Origin: Martinezella tropici
GTDB lineage: Bacteria; Pseudomonadota; Alphaproteobacteria; Rhizobiales; Rhizobiaceae
Direction: 5' to 3'
NCBI RefSeq assembly: GCF_003287875.1
Contig: NZ_QMKK01000054.1
Span: 310,001-374,000 of the forward strand
Length of the DNA stretch: 64,000 nt
Shown here: positions 52,609 to 61,210 of the stretch, piece by piece
Layout of the letters: every line of letters starts with the position of its first letter
How positions within the stretch are numbered: the first letter of the stretch is position 1
Program-made: the position numbers and the translations under genes
The notes under the pieces: generated by a model
The model's input: the letters and a program-made list of their open reading frames with translations, nothing else
Told to the model about the DNA's origin: nothing
The model's database searches: none

Positions 52609-52884
52609 GTGAGCGTCAAGTCGTCGATATCGTTGACCGAGCAGCAAGATGCGTTTGCCCGCTCGCTCGTCGAAACGGGTCGCTATTCCAGCTTGAGCTC
52701 TGTCCTCCAGCAGGGTCTGGAACTGCTTCGGCAGAAAACCGAGGCGGAGGCGGCAGAGACGGAGGCGCTCCGCATGCTCATCCGGCGCAGGGTCGACGAG
52801 CCGAAAATCTCGGCAATGGACATGGAAGAGCGGATCGCAAGCATGATCGAGCGGAAACGGCACGCTCTTCGTGTGGAATCTTGA
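52609..52884 (+). CDS. parD: ParD-type antitoxin
   Basis: A 91-residue antitoxin starting at GTG with GAAGGAG upstream. The N-terminal half (SISLTEQQDAFARSLVETGR then YSSLSSVLQQGLELL) is the ribbon-helix-helix/ParD pattern. The C-terminal charged helix is the toxin-binding tail. It overlaps the toxin start by 14 bases, typical of parDE. Confidence 0.9.
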   Translation: MSVKSSISLTEQQDAFARSLVETGRYSSLSSVLQQGLELLRQKTEAEAAETEALRMLIRRRVDEPKISAMDMEERIASMIERKRHALRVES

Positions 52885-53215
52885 ATATTCAAAAGACGCG
52901 GACCGCGACTTCGAGCTGATCTTCGATCATCTGTTCGTGGCCTATATCGACTTGGGGGACACGCCCGAGGAAGCTCTCGAGCGCGCCGCCGAGCGTATCC
53001 ATGCGCTTCGTCTGGCGATCGATCGGCTGGTCGAGACGCCGCACATCGGAACGTTGCGATCGGATATCCATCCCGGCATTCGCTTCCTGCGGCGTGGCGG
53101 GGCTGCAGTCTGGTTTCTGCCGATCGAGGAACGTCGGACGATTGTTGCCGCCGCGATTTTCTTTGGCGGCAAGGGTCACATCAGGCGGATGCTGGCGCGT
53201 TTGCTGGAAAATTAG
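52871..53215 (+). CDS. parE: ParE-type toxin
   Basis: A 114-residue RelE/ParE-superfamily toxin; ParE members poison DNA gyrase. It starts at GTG inside the antitoxin gene. It has the N-terminal LEYSKDADRDFELIFDHL, then IDRLVETPHIGTLRSDIHPG and RFLRRGGAAVWFLP near the end, which is the usual strand order. The frame looks intact, in contrast to the HigB-like toxin at 20774. Confidence 0.9.
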   Translation: MWNLEYSKDADRDFELIFDHLFVAYIDLGDTPEEALERAAERIHALRLAIDRLVETPHIGTLRSDIHPGIRFLRRGGAAVWFLPIEERRTIVAAAIFFGGKGHIRRMLARLLEN

Positions 53216-53344
53216 CGACCGGTTCAGCCGGCAAGAGTCAACGCAACGCAGTATCCCTTCGCAAATCTGCGTGTAATGTAGCTGCAATCTTTGGCTGTCA
53301 GTGGGGCAAAGGACGGCAAACGCCATTCTTTGGGGGAAACATCG

Positions 53345-54019
53345 TTGCGAATCTTGCTTCTTGAGGATGAGCCCGAGATGGCTCTCGCGCTTCTCGAGGC
53401 GCTGAGACGCCGCGACGTGCTTGCCGATCATGTCCGGACGATTGCGGATGCCGAGGCGATGGCCCGTCTCGGGACCTATGATGTCCTGGTCCTGGATCGT
53501 CGCCTGCCGGATGGTGAGGGTCTCGATCTTGTTGCCGCGCTTCGTCAGCGCAGGCATCCCGTGCCGATCCTCGTTCTGACCGCTCTCGGCACCGTCGATC
53601 ATCGTGTGAACGGACTTGACAGCGGAGCCGACGATTATCTTGCCAAGCCTTTCGCCATCGAGGAGTTGCTTGCCCGGCTGCGAGCTCTCCAGAGACGCGG
53701 CCCGGCACTTTCCGACAGATATCTGAGCTTCGGCAATCTCAGCGTCGATCCGCGAAGCAGCGAAATCTCCATTGCAGGATCGCTTGTCGAGTTCCCACGG
53801 CGCGAATATCTGGTGCTGGAGGCGCTGATGCGCCGTCCGAACCGCATCGTCACGAGGCCGAACCTTGTCGAGGCGGTTTATGCATTGGAGGACGAAATCG
53901 AATCGAATGCCCTGGATGCGCACATCTCGCGAATCCGAAAGAAGCTACTGCTGGCCGAAGCCACGGTCGAGATAAGAGCCGTTCGAAACATTGGCTATCT
54001 CATCCGGACCAAGGCATGA
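53345..54019 (+). CDS. OmpR-family response regulator
   Basis: A 224-residue two-component regulator. The receiver domain has the acidic pair in LLLEDEPE, the phosphoacceptor D51 in VLVLDRRLPDG, T79 in VLTALG and K101 in YLAKPF. The OmpR-type winged helix follows, with EFPRREYLVLEALMR and DAHISRIRKKL. The start is TTG at 53345 with GGGGGAAAC before it; an upstream in-frame start is unsupported. The stop overlaps the kinase start (ATGA). The QseB/TctD-like group often regulates transport or envelope genes; the target is not evident. Confidence 0.92.
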   Translation: MRILLLEDEPEMALALLEALRRRDVLADHVRTIADAEAMARLGTYDVLVLDRRLPDGEGLDLVAALRQRRHPVPILVLTALGTVDHRVNGLDSGADDYLAKPFAIEELLARLRALQRRGPALSDRYLSFGNLSVDPRSSEISIAGSLVEFPRREYLVLEALMRRPNRIVTRPNLVEAVYALEDEIESNALDAHISRIRKKLLLAEATVEIRAVRNIGYLIRTKA

Positions 54020-55467
54020 AGTCGGAGCGCAGCCGGTCGTTGCGATGGGGCCTGATAAAGCGCCTCATCGTCCTGCAGGCCTTTATTCTCGTTCTCTTTT
54101 CCGTTCTTCTCGTCGGCTGGATCTGGATCATCAATCCAGAGCTAGAGGATGCCAATGAAGAGGCCGTCCGCGTCGTCGCGCAACAGCTTTCAAAGGACGA
54201 TGACGGGCAGCTGCAGGTGGCCGAAACACGCGAGGTCGTCGAGCTGAAGCAGCGCTACCCGGAACTCTGGTTCACTGTTCGGGACGAGAAGGGACTTCTT
54301 CTTCAATATGGGGAGATACCGGCAGCCGCCCTCAAGGAAAGCTTTCCCTGGACAATCGACCGGGCGAGGGTGGAAGCGGGCAACGGCGTGCATGCGACAG
54401 TCGAAAACCAGGAGACTTCGGTCGGCAGGCTGCAGATCATGGCTGCCACCGAACGGGGCTTTGATAATGACGGCCTGAACGTGTGGATCAATATGCGTGT
54501 CGAGGTCGCCGAGGGTCCCCATGGTGAAATTCACTGGTTCAGTGTCTTGCCGGCGGTGGCAGTCCTCATCATCGTCGGTGTATTTCCCATACTGGTGCTC
54601 ACGGGTATCGCAACGCTGCTCGTCACGCCGCGTGCCGTCGGGCGGTCGCTGAGCGGCCTCGTGGAAACGGCAACACAGGCGCAGGCCATCGATTTCGATA
54701 CCCGCCCAGCCCAGCTTGAGCGTTCGAAGGTGCCGACCGAGATCATCCCGCTGGTGGACGCGTTCAACCATGCACTTTCCAAGCTGGATGAAGGGTATAA
54801 AAGGCATCATCGTTTCCTCGCCGACGCAGCGCACGAGCTGAGAACGCCGATTGCGATTGCGCGAACCCGGGCCGATCTTCTCCCCGAGGCCGAGGTGAGC
54901 CACCAGCTTCGGGAAGATATCGACCGCCTCTCCCGCGTGGCGCATCAACTTCTGGAAATGCAGGCCATCGGCGCGGTCGAGCTGCGCGCGGAGAGGAAAG
55001 ATCTGAATGCCGTGGTCGAAAACATCGCCACCGACCTTGCGCCGATCGCGATGGATGCCGGCTACGATTTCGACTTTGAGCCGAGCCCCGAGGAAGCTGT
55101 ATTTGTGATCCAGACCTCGACGATCGAGATGGCGGTCGTCAACCTGATCCGAAATGCGATCGATCATGCGGGCGGCAAGGGGTCGATCGTCGTTCGGGTC
55201 GGTGCTGCCGGCACGATCGATGTCTGCGATGAAGGTCCAGGCATACCGCAGGCGGAACGCGATCGCGTCTTTGAACCGTTTCGCCGCATCAATGCCAGCT
55301 CCTCCGGAGCAGGCCTGGGGTTGAACCTGGTCAAGAAGGCGGCCGAGATTCACGGCGGACGCGTTTTATTCCTCGACACCGGCCAAGGCTTCTGCGTGCG
55401 GCTTGAGATCGGCTCCATCCCTCCCACGGTCGTGGTGGCGGACAAGGGCTGGCGCGGAAAACGGTGA
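54016..55467 (+). CDS. Sensor histidine kinase
   Basis: Membrane sensor, 483 residues, partner of the preceding regulator. Transmembrane helices lie near residues 17-38 and 175-198 and bracket a periplasmic sensor of about 135 residues with no recognised fold. A HAMP-like linker follows. The dimerisation domain carries the phosphorylated H273 in ADAAHELRTPIA. The ATPase domain has NLIRNAIDHAGG, DEGPGIP and GAGLGLNLVKKA. The order is that of OmpR-class kinases. The signal is unknown. Confidence 0.93.
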   Translation: MKSERSRSLRWGLIKRLIVLQAFILVLFSVLLVGWIWIINPELEDANEEAVRVVAQQLSKDDDGQLQVAETREVVELKQRYPELWFTVRDEKGLLLQYGEIPAAALKESFPWTIDRARVEAGNGVHATVENQETSVGRLQIMAATERGFDNDGLNVWINMRVEVAEGPHGEIHWFSVLPAVAVLIIVGVFPILVLTGIATLLVTPRAVGRSLSGLVETATQAQAIDFDTRPAQLERSKVPTEIIPLVDAFNHALSKLDEGYKRHHRFLADAAHELRTPIAIARTRADLLPEAEVSHQLREDIDRLSRVAHQLLEMQAIGAVELRAERKDLNAVVENIATDLAPIAMDAGYDFDFEPSPEEAVFVIQTSTIEMAVVNLIRNAIDHAGGKGSIVVRVGAAGTIDVCDEGPGIPQAERDRVFEPFRRINASSSGAGLGLNLVKKAAEIHGGRVLFLDTGQGFCVRLEIGSIPPTVVVADKGWRGKR

Positions 55468-55468
55468 G

Positions 55469-55487
55469 GCTATGGCAAGGCCATAGC
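55469..55487 (+). terminator. Hairpin after the two-component operon
   Basis: A perfect eight-base stem (GCTATGGC, loop AAG, GCCATAGC) begins two bases after the kinase stop, followed by AACGGAAAA. It may end the operon, though there is no T-run. Confidence 0.4.
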
Positions 55488-55600
55488 AACGGAAAATCCT
55501 GAAAGTGTTTTCATTTTCTCAGTGGTCCCGGCTTTGATATTCGATTTTCCGAAGCGGAGTTCCCTGCTAGATTCAGACAGAACCACCAACGGGATGAGGC

Positions 55601-56266
55601 ATGTTGAAATTTTTGCTGTCGGCCTGGCTTTTCCTGATGGCTGTCTGCAATCCTTTCCTTGCCTTCGGCGATACAATGGATCTTCGACTACATAAGGCGG
55701 CCGCGGCGGGCGATGTCGCCGCTATCCGGGAACTGCTCGTCAGCGGTGCTGCCATCGAGGCGCGGGACGCAAGCGGCGCGACGGCGCTGCTTGTCGCGAC
55801 ACATGGCAACCAGGTGGAGGCCGCACGGGCGCTGATCGAGGCCGGCGCCGACGTCAATGCCAAGGACGAGATTGAGGACCGTCCCTATCTCTATGCCGGC
55901 GCCCGCGGCCATCTCGACATTCTAAAGCTCACCCTTGCCCATGGTGCGGATCTCAAGAGCATCAATCGCTATGGCGGCACGGCGCTCATTCCCGCGTCCG
56001 AGCGCGGCCATATCGAGACGGTCGATACCTTGATCAAGGCCGGGGTCGATGTCGATCACGTCAATCGGCTCGGTTGGACGGCCCTGCTGGAGGCGATCAT
56101 CCTCAGTGACGGCGGTGCATCTCACGTTCGGATCGTCGAACTGCTGATCGGTGCCGGCGCAAACGTCGATCTCGCGGACAATGATGGCGTGACGCCGCTC
56201 CAGCATGCCCGCAACCGCGGCTACGGCAAGATCGTGAAACTGCTTGAGAAGGCGGGGGCCACGTGA
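55601..56266 (+). CDS. Exported ankyrin-repeat protein
   Basis: A 221-residue protein with a Sec signal peptide at residues 1-24 (MLKFLLSAWLFLMAVCNPFL, cleavage near AFG) and five to six ankyrin repeats over the mature part. The repeats recur about every 33 residues, for example DASGATALLVATHGNQVEAA, then ADVNAKDE and GVTPLQHARNRGYGKIVKLL. Such repeats bind other proteins. A periplasmic location is implied. Rhizobial relatives have been linked to catalase or stress functions, but nothing here shows that. It lies between a two-component system and allE and probably has its own promoter. Confidence 0.85.
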   Translation: MLKFLLSAWLFLMAVCNPFLAFGDTMDLRLHKAAAAGDVAAIRELLVSGAAIEARDASGATALLVATHGNQVEAARALIEAGADVNAKDEIEDRPYLYAGARGHLDILKLTLAHGADLKSINRYGGTALIPASERGHIETVDTLIKAGVDVDHVNRLGWTALLEAIILSDGGASHVRIVELLIGAGANVDLADNDGVTPLQHARNRGYGKIVKLLEKAGAT

Positions 56267-56356
56267 CGTTGCATTTCCGGCTGTAGCGCAATCCGCTATA
56301 TGGCGAAGGCGCATGCCGCAGCCTCCGCGAAACCATGAGAATGAAGGGTCCAGACG

Positions 56357-57193
56357 ATGCAAAGAAACTACTATTCCTCCCTCGGCGGCCATCCGCCGCA
56401 GAGCGATCTCCTGACGGGGAGGGCGGTATTCACGGAGGCCTATGCCGTCATCCCCAAGGGGGTAATGCAGGACATCGTCACCAGCTATCTGCCCTTCTGG
56501 AACGACACCCGCTGCTGGGTGATCGCCCGGCCGCTCTCGGGTTTCGCCGAGACCTTTTCGCAATATGTCATGGAGGTGGCGCCGGGTGGCGGCAGCGACC
56601 GGCCGGAACAGGATGCAGAGGCCGAAGGCGTGCTTTTCGTCGTCGATGGCGAGATCGAACTGACCCTGCCTTCCGGCAAGCATGTCCTCCAGCCGGGCGG
56701 CTACGCCTTCCTGCCTCCGGGCCTGACGTGGTCGCTGCACAACCGTGCAGGCGCGCATGCCCGCTTCCATTGGATTCGCAAGGCCTATGAGGCCGTCGAG
56801 GGATTGGATTACCCGCAGCCGCTTATCCTCAACGAGAAGGACATCACGCCGTCGGCCATGCCGGGCACCGAGGGAGGTTGGGCGACCACCCGCTTCGTCG
56901 ATCCCTCCGACCTGCGTCACGACATGCATGTGACGATCGTCACCCTGCAGCCCGGCGCCGTCATTCCCTTTGCGGAAACCCATGTCATGGAGCATGGTCT
57001 CTATGTGCTGGAGGGCAAGGCCGTCTATCGCCTGAACCAGGATTGGGTCGAGGTGGAGGCTGGCGACTTCATGTGGCTGCGTGCCTTCTGCCCGCAGGCC
57101 TGCTATGCTGGCGGTCCCGGCCCCTTCCGCTACCTGCTCTATAAGGATGTCAACCGCCACATGGCGCTTCGTCCCTTCGGCTCGCGCCGTTAA
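56357..57193 (+). CDS. allE: (S)-ureidoglycine aminohydrolase
   Basis: Releases ammonia from ureidoglycine to form ureidoglycolate, the AllA substrate. The 278-residue double-cupin protein has the YYSSLGGHPPQ lead, a first cupin with VMEVAPGGGSDRPEQD and LFVVDGEIEL, and a second cupin with the metal-binding ETHVMEHGLYVLEGKA (H and E residues) and the closing YLLYKDVNRH. Family fit and length are good. It is 38 kb from allA and 36 kb from uraH, with no purine neighbours. No allantoate amidohydrolase gene is seen in the window; that step must be encoded elsewhere. Confidence 0.92.
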   Translation: MQRNYYSSLGGHPPQSDLLTGRAVFTEAYAVIPKGVMQDIVTSYLPFWNDTRCWVIARPLSGFAETFSQYVMEVAPGGGSDRPEQDAEAEGVLFVVDGEIELTLPSGKHVLQPGGYAFLPPGLTWSLHNRAGAHARFHWIRKAYEAVEGLDYPQPLILNEKDITPSAMPGTEGGWATTRFVDPSDLRHDMHVTIVTLQPGAVIPFAETHVMEHGLYVLEGKAVYRLNQDWVEVEAGDFMWLRAFCPQACYAGGPGPFRYLLYKDVNRHMALRPFGSRR

Positions 57194-57212
57194 GCCCGAG
57201 CGTATCGGGAAC

Positions 57213-57233
57213 CCCGGCGCCTTGGGCGCCGGG
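57213..57233 (+). terminator. Hairpin after allE
   Basis: A perfect nine-base GC-rich stem (CCCGGCGCC, loop TTG, GGCGCCGGG) starts 20 bases after the allE stop and is followed by CTTTGCCC. It is a plausible intrinsic terminator. Confidence 0.6.
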
Positions 57234-57426
57234 CTTTGCCCGCTCGGCGGCTATTGCCCGCGTGCTGCCTCGCTCGACGCGAATATTATCGGCTGTCAGT
57301 TTTGTCACCCGGTTTTGGCATGTCATAGCCCGCGGGCAGCTCTACGAAGAATATGCGCATGCCGGCGAGCTGGAACGTATTGGACGCTGTTTTTACGGAC
57401 GCTTCTACAGTTTTCACGAGATCGCA

Positions 57427-58053
57427 TCACTGCTGCTGCAGGGCAAGCCTCACGCCGAGGGCCATATAGATCGTGCCGATGACCTTTCCCTGCCAGCGTC
57501 CGATGGTGCGGTTGCGGCGCAGCCAGCCGCCGATCGATCCGGCGCCGATCGCCAGAAGCGACGTGACGGCGATGCTGAGGGCGACGAAGATGGCGCCGAG
57601 CAGCGCGAATTGGACGATGACGGAGCCGCTTTCGGGATGGATGAACTGCGGCAGGAACGCCAGAAAGAAAAGAGCGGTCTTCGGGTTGAGGATCTCGGTG
57701 AAGAAACCTTGCCGGAACGCGCGCATGGGGGTGATAGCCTGCGCTGTCGGTACGTCGATGCTGCCGCTCTTTTCGATAAAGGCCTTGAAGCCTAGATAGA
57801 TCAGGTAGATGACGCCGGCATATTTGACGATCTCGAAGGCCAGCGCGGATGTGGCGAGCAGCGCCGACAACCCGAAGGTTGCCATCATCGTATGGAAGAG
57901 ATCGCCGACGGCAATGCCGAGGCCGGTTGCCAGCCCGGCACGTTTGCCGCCGCTGACGGCTCTGGCAAGGGTGAGCAGCGTCGCAGGTCCGGGAATGACC
58001 ATCAGGCCGAGTACCACCAATATATATGTCGTCAAAACACCAAGGCTGATCAT
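57427..58053 (-). CDS. LysE/RhtB-type amino acid exporter
   Basis: A 208-residue inner-membrane exporter with six hydrophobic helices. It carries the family lead VLGLMVIPGPATLLTLARAVSGGKRAGLATGLG and QGFFTEILNPKTALFFLAFLPQF near the middle (I quote parts: PGPATLLTLARAV and ILNPKTALFFLAFLP). The start codon has GAGAGA upstream. The exported amino acid or derivative is unknown. No LysR-type regulator is beside it. Confidence 0.9.
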   Translation of the reverse strand: MISLGVLTTYILVVLGLMVIPGPATLLTLARAVSGGKRAGLATGLGIAVGDLFHTMMATFGLSALLATSALAFEIVKYAGVIYLIYLGFKAFIEKSGSIDVPTAQAITPMRAFRQGFFTEILNPKTALFFLAFLPQFIHPESGSVIVQFALLGAIFVALSIAVTSLLAIGAGSIGGWLRRNRTIGRWQGKVIGTIYMALGVRLALQQQ

Positions 58054-58346
58054 CGATCTCTCTCAAGCTGACATTTGCGGGTCGAAGCCGCGAAAACGGT
58101 GATCTGCATCCGTCACTATTGTCTGGTCGAACACTAGTCGATCCGCGGATTGTTTCAATAGTATCGCCGCACCCGAGATCGGTGGAGACCTATCTATCGG
58201 CAATTGCATTTCTCCGAGGCTGCTGTCTGATCTATGGTATAAGGCTGATTTTCCAATCGTCTTCCTCCAAGCCGAGCCGTGCAAGGGCCGGCGGGAGACT
58301 GCCGGAGATATCGTAAGAGTACAAAGCGTCGAAATGGAGCTTAGAA

Positions 58347-58829
58347 TTGAGCACAGCGTTCATGAAGGAAGAAAGCGCCGAAGCGGCAGCGGAAACCGTG
58401 CTGCCCGACCGGCCCATTTCACCGCATCCGAACCTTGTTACGGAAGCGGGATTGAAAGCACTGGAACTGCAGCTTCAGGACGCGCGAAAAGCGTATGACA
58501 CGGCAAATGCCATTGAAGACATCAATGAGCGCCGGCGGCAGACTGCCATCCCATTGCGCGATGCGCGCTATTTCGCGGAAAGGGTTCGCACGGCCGAGGT
58601 CGTCACGGCTCCCGGCTCGTCTGACGTTGTCGCCTTCGGAAGTACGGTGACTTACAGCCGGGAAGATGGCCGCGTGCAGAAATATCGTATCGTCGGAGAG
58701 GATGAAGCCGATCCCAGGGCTGGATCGATTTCATATGTTTCACCCGTTGCAAGGTTGCTGATGGGAAAGAAGGTTGGCGATATCGTCAGCCTTGGCAAGG
58801 AAGAGCTGGAGATCATCGCGATCGAATAG
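58347..58829 (+). CDS. GreA/GreB-like transcription elongation factor
   Basis: A 160-residue protein. Its C-terminal half (VVAFGSTVTYSREDGRVQKY, ending DIVSLGKEELEIIAIE) is the GreA/GreB FKBP-like domain. The N-terminal half (TEAGLKALELQLQDARKAYD and a following acidic IEDINERR) is a coiled coil like that which reaches into the RNA polymerase channel. The start appears to be TTG at 58347; an ATG at 58362 would shorten it by five residues. An extra variable stretch at the N-terminus distinguishes it from housekeeping GreA, so it is probably a paralogue that modulates polymerase under some condition. It stands alone. Confidence 0.85.
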   Translation: MSTAFMKEESAEAAAETVLPDRPISPHPNLVTEAGLKALELQLQDARKAYDTANAIEDINERRRQTAIPLRDARYFAERVRTAEVVTAPGSSDVVAFGSTVTYSREDGRVQKYRIVGEDEADPRAGSISYVSPVARLLMGKKVGDIVSLGKEELEIIAIE

Positions 58830-58884
58830 CCTCCATTTCGTTCCGGATATTGCCGCCGCCAAAGCTGAAAAATCGCGACGTGTT

Positions 58885-59904
58885 TCAGCGCGCGGGCTCG
58901 AAGGGCGTGGCGATCGCGACCCGTGACGGCGCCACCTGAAAATCGGCCGGCAACATGCGGTGATAGGCGAGCATGAACTGGCAGGCGCTGCGGGCGTCAT
59001 GACGCAGATCGTGATGGATGACGAAGCTGATCTCGCCGGCCGCAAGCAGCCCGATATTATCCCGATCGAGATCGTGGGCGGCAAAGACCGTGCATTCACG
59101 CCGGGCTTCGGCAAAGGCTTTCAAGATGGCGCGATTGCCGCCGCCGGCCGAGTAGACTGCACGAATATCCGGGTCTCGTTCCAGCGCGTCGCGGACAAGC
59201 AGTTCCGTTGCACGATCGACACCGAATCCTTCTGAAATCCGCACGACCGAAAGGTGCGGAAAGCGCGCCGCCAGTACATCGCGAAATCCCTGTTCGCGCT
59301 CGTCCTCGCCGGCAAAGAGCCTGCTTGATAGCGTCACCAACACCTTGCCCGCCCGTTCTCCAGCCATGCGGCCGAGAAGATAGGCGGCGGTCGCCCCCGC
59401 CACGCGGTTGTCCATTCCGACATAACCGATGCGGGCATTTTCGGGCAGATCGGTCACGAGCGTAACCACTGGGATCTTTGCCGCGATGAGCTGGCCGGCA
59501 AGATCGGCAATGGCAGGTGTGGAGGCTGCCTTCAGGACGACACCGTGGCTGCCGCGCCGGCGTATGGCGCGCAGGATCGAAAGAAGCTCGTGCTCGCTCA
59601 TCGTTTCGGCCACATGAAACCGCGCGGAAAAGGAAGCGGGCCGCATGCCGGGCAATTCCGCTTCGAAGGCTCCACGGACGGCGGATGAGAAGCGTTGCGG
59701 CGTATGCATGACGACATCGATGACAAGGCGCCGGCCGGCCAAGCCCGATTGCACATATTGCCGCTCCAGCTCGGCAATTGCCGCTGCGACGCGTGCACGG
59801 GTAACGGTGCGCACGCCATCGCGTTCATGCATCACGCGGTCGACTGTCGCGAGGCTGAGACCGGCCTGCAGCGCGATGTCTTTCAATGGGAAAGGCGGCT
59901 TCAA
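58885..59904 (-). CDS. LacI-family regulator beside the oxygenase-SDR pair
   Basis: A 339-residue repressor with an N-terminal helix-turn-helix (PLKDIALQAGLSLATVDRVM) and a sugar-binding-protein-like effector domain (VIDVVMHTPQRFSSAVRGAF, later TLVTDLPENARIGYVGMDNR). It is divergent from the oxygenase gene at 60010, with 105 bases between starts, and is likely to control it. The effector is unknown. Confidence 0.9.
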   Translation of the reverse strand: MKPPFPLKDIALQAGLSLATVDRVMHERDGVRTVTRARVAAAIAELERQYVQSGLAGRRLVIDVVMHTPQRFSSAVRGAFEAELPGMRPASFSARFHVAETMSEHELLSILRAIRRRGSHGVVLKAASTPAIADLAGQLIAAKIPVVTLVTDLPENARIGYVGMDNRVAGATAAYLLGRMAGERAGKVLVTLSSRLFAGEDEREQGFRDVLAARFPHLSVVRISEGFGVDRATELLVRDALERDPDIRAVYSAGGGNRAILKAFAEARRECTVFAAHDLDRDNIGLLAAGEISFVIHHDLRHDARSACQFMLAYHRMLPADFQVAPSRVAIATPFEPAR

Positions 59905-60009
59905 GGCGGCTCTTCTGAGGTGTTTTTGAGGTGTCCTATCTTTTTCATAGGCCGGCCCGAGGCTAGAATCAATCCCATAAGTCCAACGTCACTTTGGGAG
60001 GAGATCACC

Positions 60010-61203
60010 ATGGACGCTCAGACGCTCGCCAGCCGGCGCCGTCAAAAGGTTTGGCTGTCGGCCGATTGCGGCAATTTCGATACTTTCAAAGGCCTAGTGG
60101 AAAAGACTGCCAATCCGGCGGACTGGCCTTTGGCCGCGGGAATCGAGAAAAACATCCTGATCTATGATGGCGACAAGGTTCGCAGCGCTGCCGAGGATGA
60201 AGACGAACGCCGCACCCTGATGGCCGAGTGGGTCGAGGCCTTCACCTCAGGCCCAGGCATCGTCGTGATCAAGAACGCCATGCCGGATGCGGGAGTTGTC
60301 GATCGCGCGACTGCCGTATTCGAAGCCATCGTTCGCGAGGAAAAAGAGAAGGGCAGGGGCGCCGGCGATCATTTTGCCAAACCCGGCGCCAATGATCGTA
60401 TCTGGAATGCACTGGAGAAACATTGCCTGGCGGACCCGGAGAATTTTGCCCGCTACTATGCGTCGGCTGCCGTCGCCATGGTGTCGGAAGCCTGGCTCGG
60501 CGTCGGCTATCAGATGACGGCGCAGATGAACCGGGTCAATCCGGGCGGCACCGCGCAGAAGCCGCATCGCGACTATCATCTCGGCTTCATGTCGCCGCAG
60601 CAGATGCAGGCCTATCCCGGCCATATCCATGCCGTCTCGCCGCTGCTGACGCTGCAAGGCGCGATCGCGCATTGCGACATGCCGCTTGAAAGCGGGCCGA
60701 CGCTGTTCCTGCCCTATTCGCAGACCTTCTTCGAAGGCTATATCGCCCTCGGCCGACCCGAGTTCCAAGCCTATTTCGCCGAGCATCACGTCCAATTGCC
60801 GCTGAAGAAGGGCGATGCCGTCTTCTTCAATCCGGCCGTCATGCATGGGGCCGGTAACAATGTCTCGAAAGACATCTATCGTATGGCCAATCTCCTGCAG
60901 ATCTCCTCGGCCTTCGGACGAGCGATGGAGAGCGTCAACCGCAGCCGCATGTCGGTGACGGTCTATCCCGCACTTCTTGCCGCGCTCAACGCCGGCACGC
61001 TGAGCCGCACAGAAGCTGCGAACGTGATCGCGTCAACGGCCGAGGGCTATGCCTTCCCGACCAATCTCGACAGCGATCCGCCCGTTGGCGGTTTGGCGCC
61101 GAAAACGCAAGCGACCATCATGGCCGAGGCGATCGATGCCGGAATGGATTCCCGGCAGTTTGCCGAATTGATCGCTGCCCATGCAGTACGCAGGGAGGCT
61201 TGA
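60010..61203 (+). CDS. Phytanoyl-CoA dioxygenase-family Fe(II)/2-oxoglutarate oxygenase
   Basis: A 397-residue oxygenase. The iron site is the H-x-D...H type: H186 and D188 in QKPHRDYHLGF, and H279 in AVMHGAGNN. A later arginine in IYRMANLLQ may bind 2-oxoglutarate. GGGAGGAG precedes the ATG. It is divergent from a LacI regulator and followed seven bases later by an SDR, so the pair probably hydroxylates and then oxidises a sugar-like or other LacI-sensed substrate. Family members act on very different compounds, so I do not name the substrate. Confidence 0.82.
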   Translation: MDAQTLASRRRQKVWLSADCGNFDTFKGLVEKTANPADWPLAAGIEKNILIYDGDKVRSAAEDEDERRTLMAEWVEAFTSGPGIVVIKNAMPDAGVVDRATAVFEAIVREEKEKGRGAGDHFAKPGANDRIWNALEKHCLADPENFARYYASAAVAMVSEAWLGVGYQMTAQMNRVNPGGTAQKPHRDYHLGFMSPQQMQAYPGHIHAVSPLLTLQGAIAHCDMPLESGPTLFLPYSQTFFEGYIALGRPEFQAYFAEHHVQLPLKKGDAVFFNPAVMHGAGNNVSKDIYRMANLLQISSAFGRAMESVNRSRMSVTVYPALLAALNAGTLSRTEAANVIASTAEGYAFPTNLDSDPPVGGLAPKTQATIMAEAIDAGMDSRQFAELIAAHAVRREA

Positions 61204-61210
61204 GGATCCG

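Noticed and set aside
58063..58284. A 73-codon minus-strand frame upstream of the LysE-type exporter.
   Set aside because: No motif, no ribosome site, and it covers the expected promoter region.
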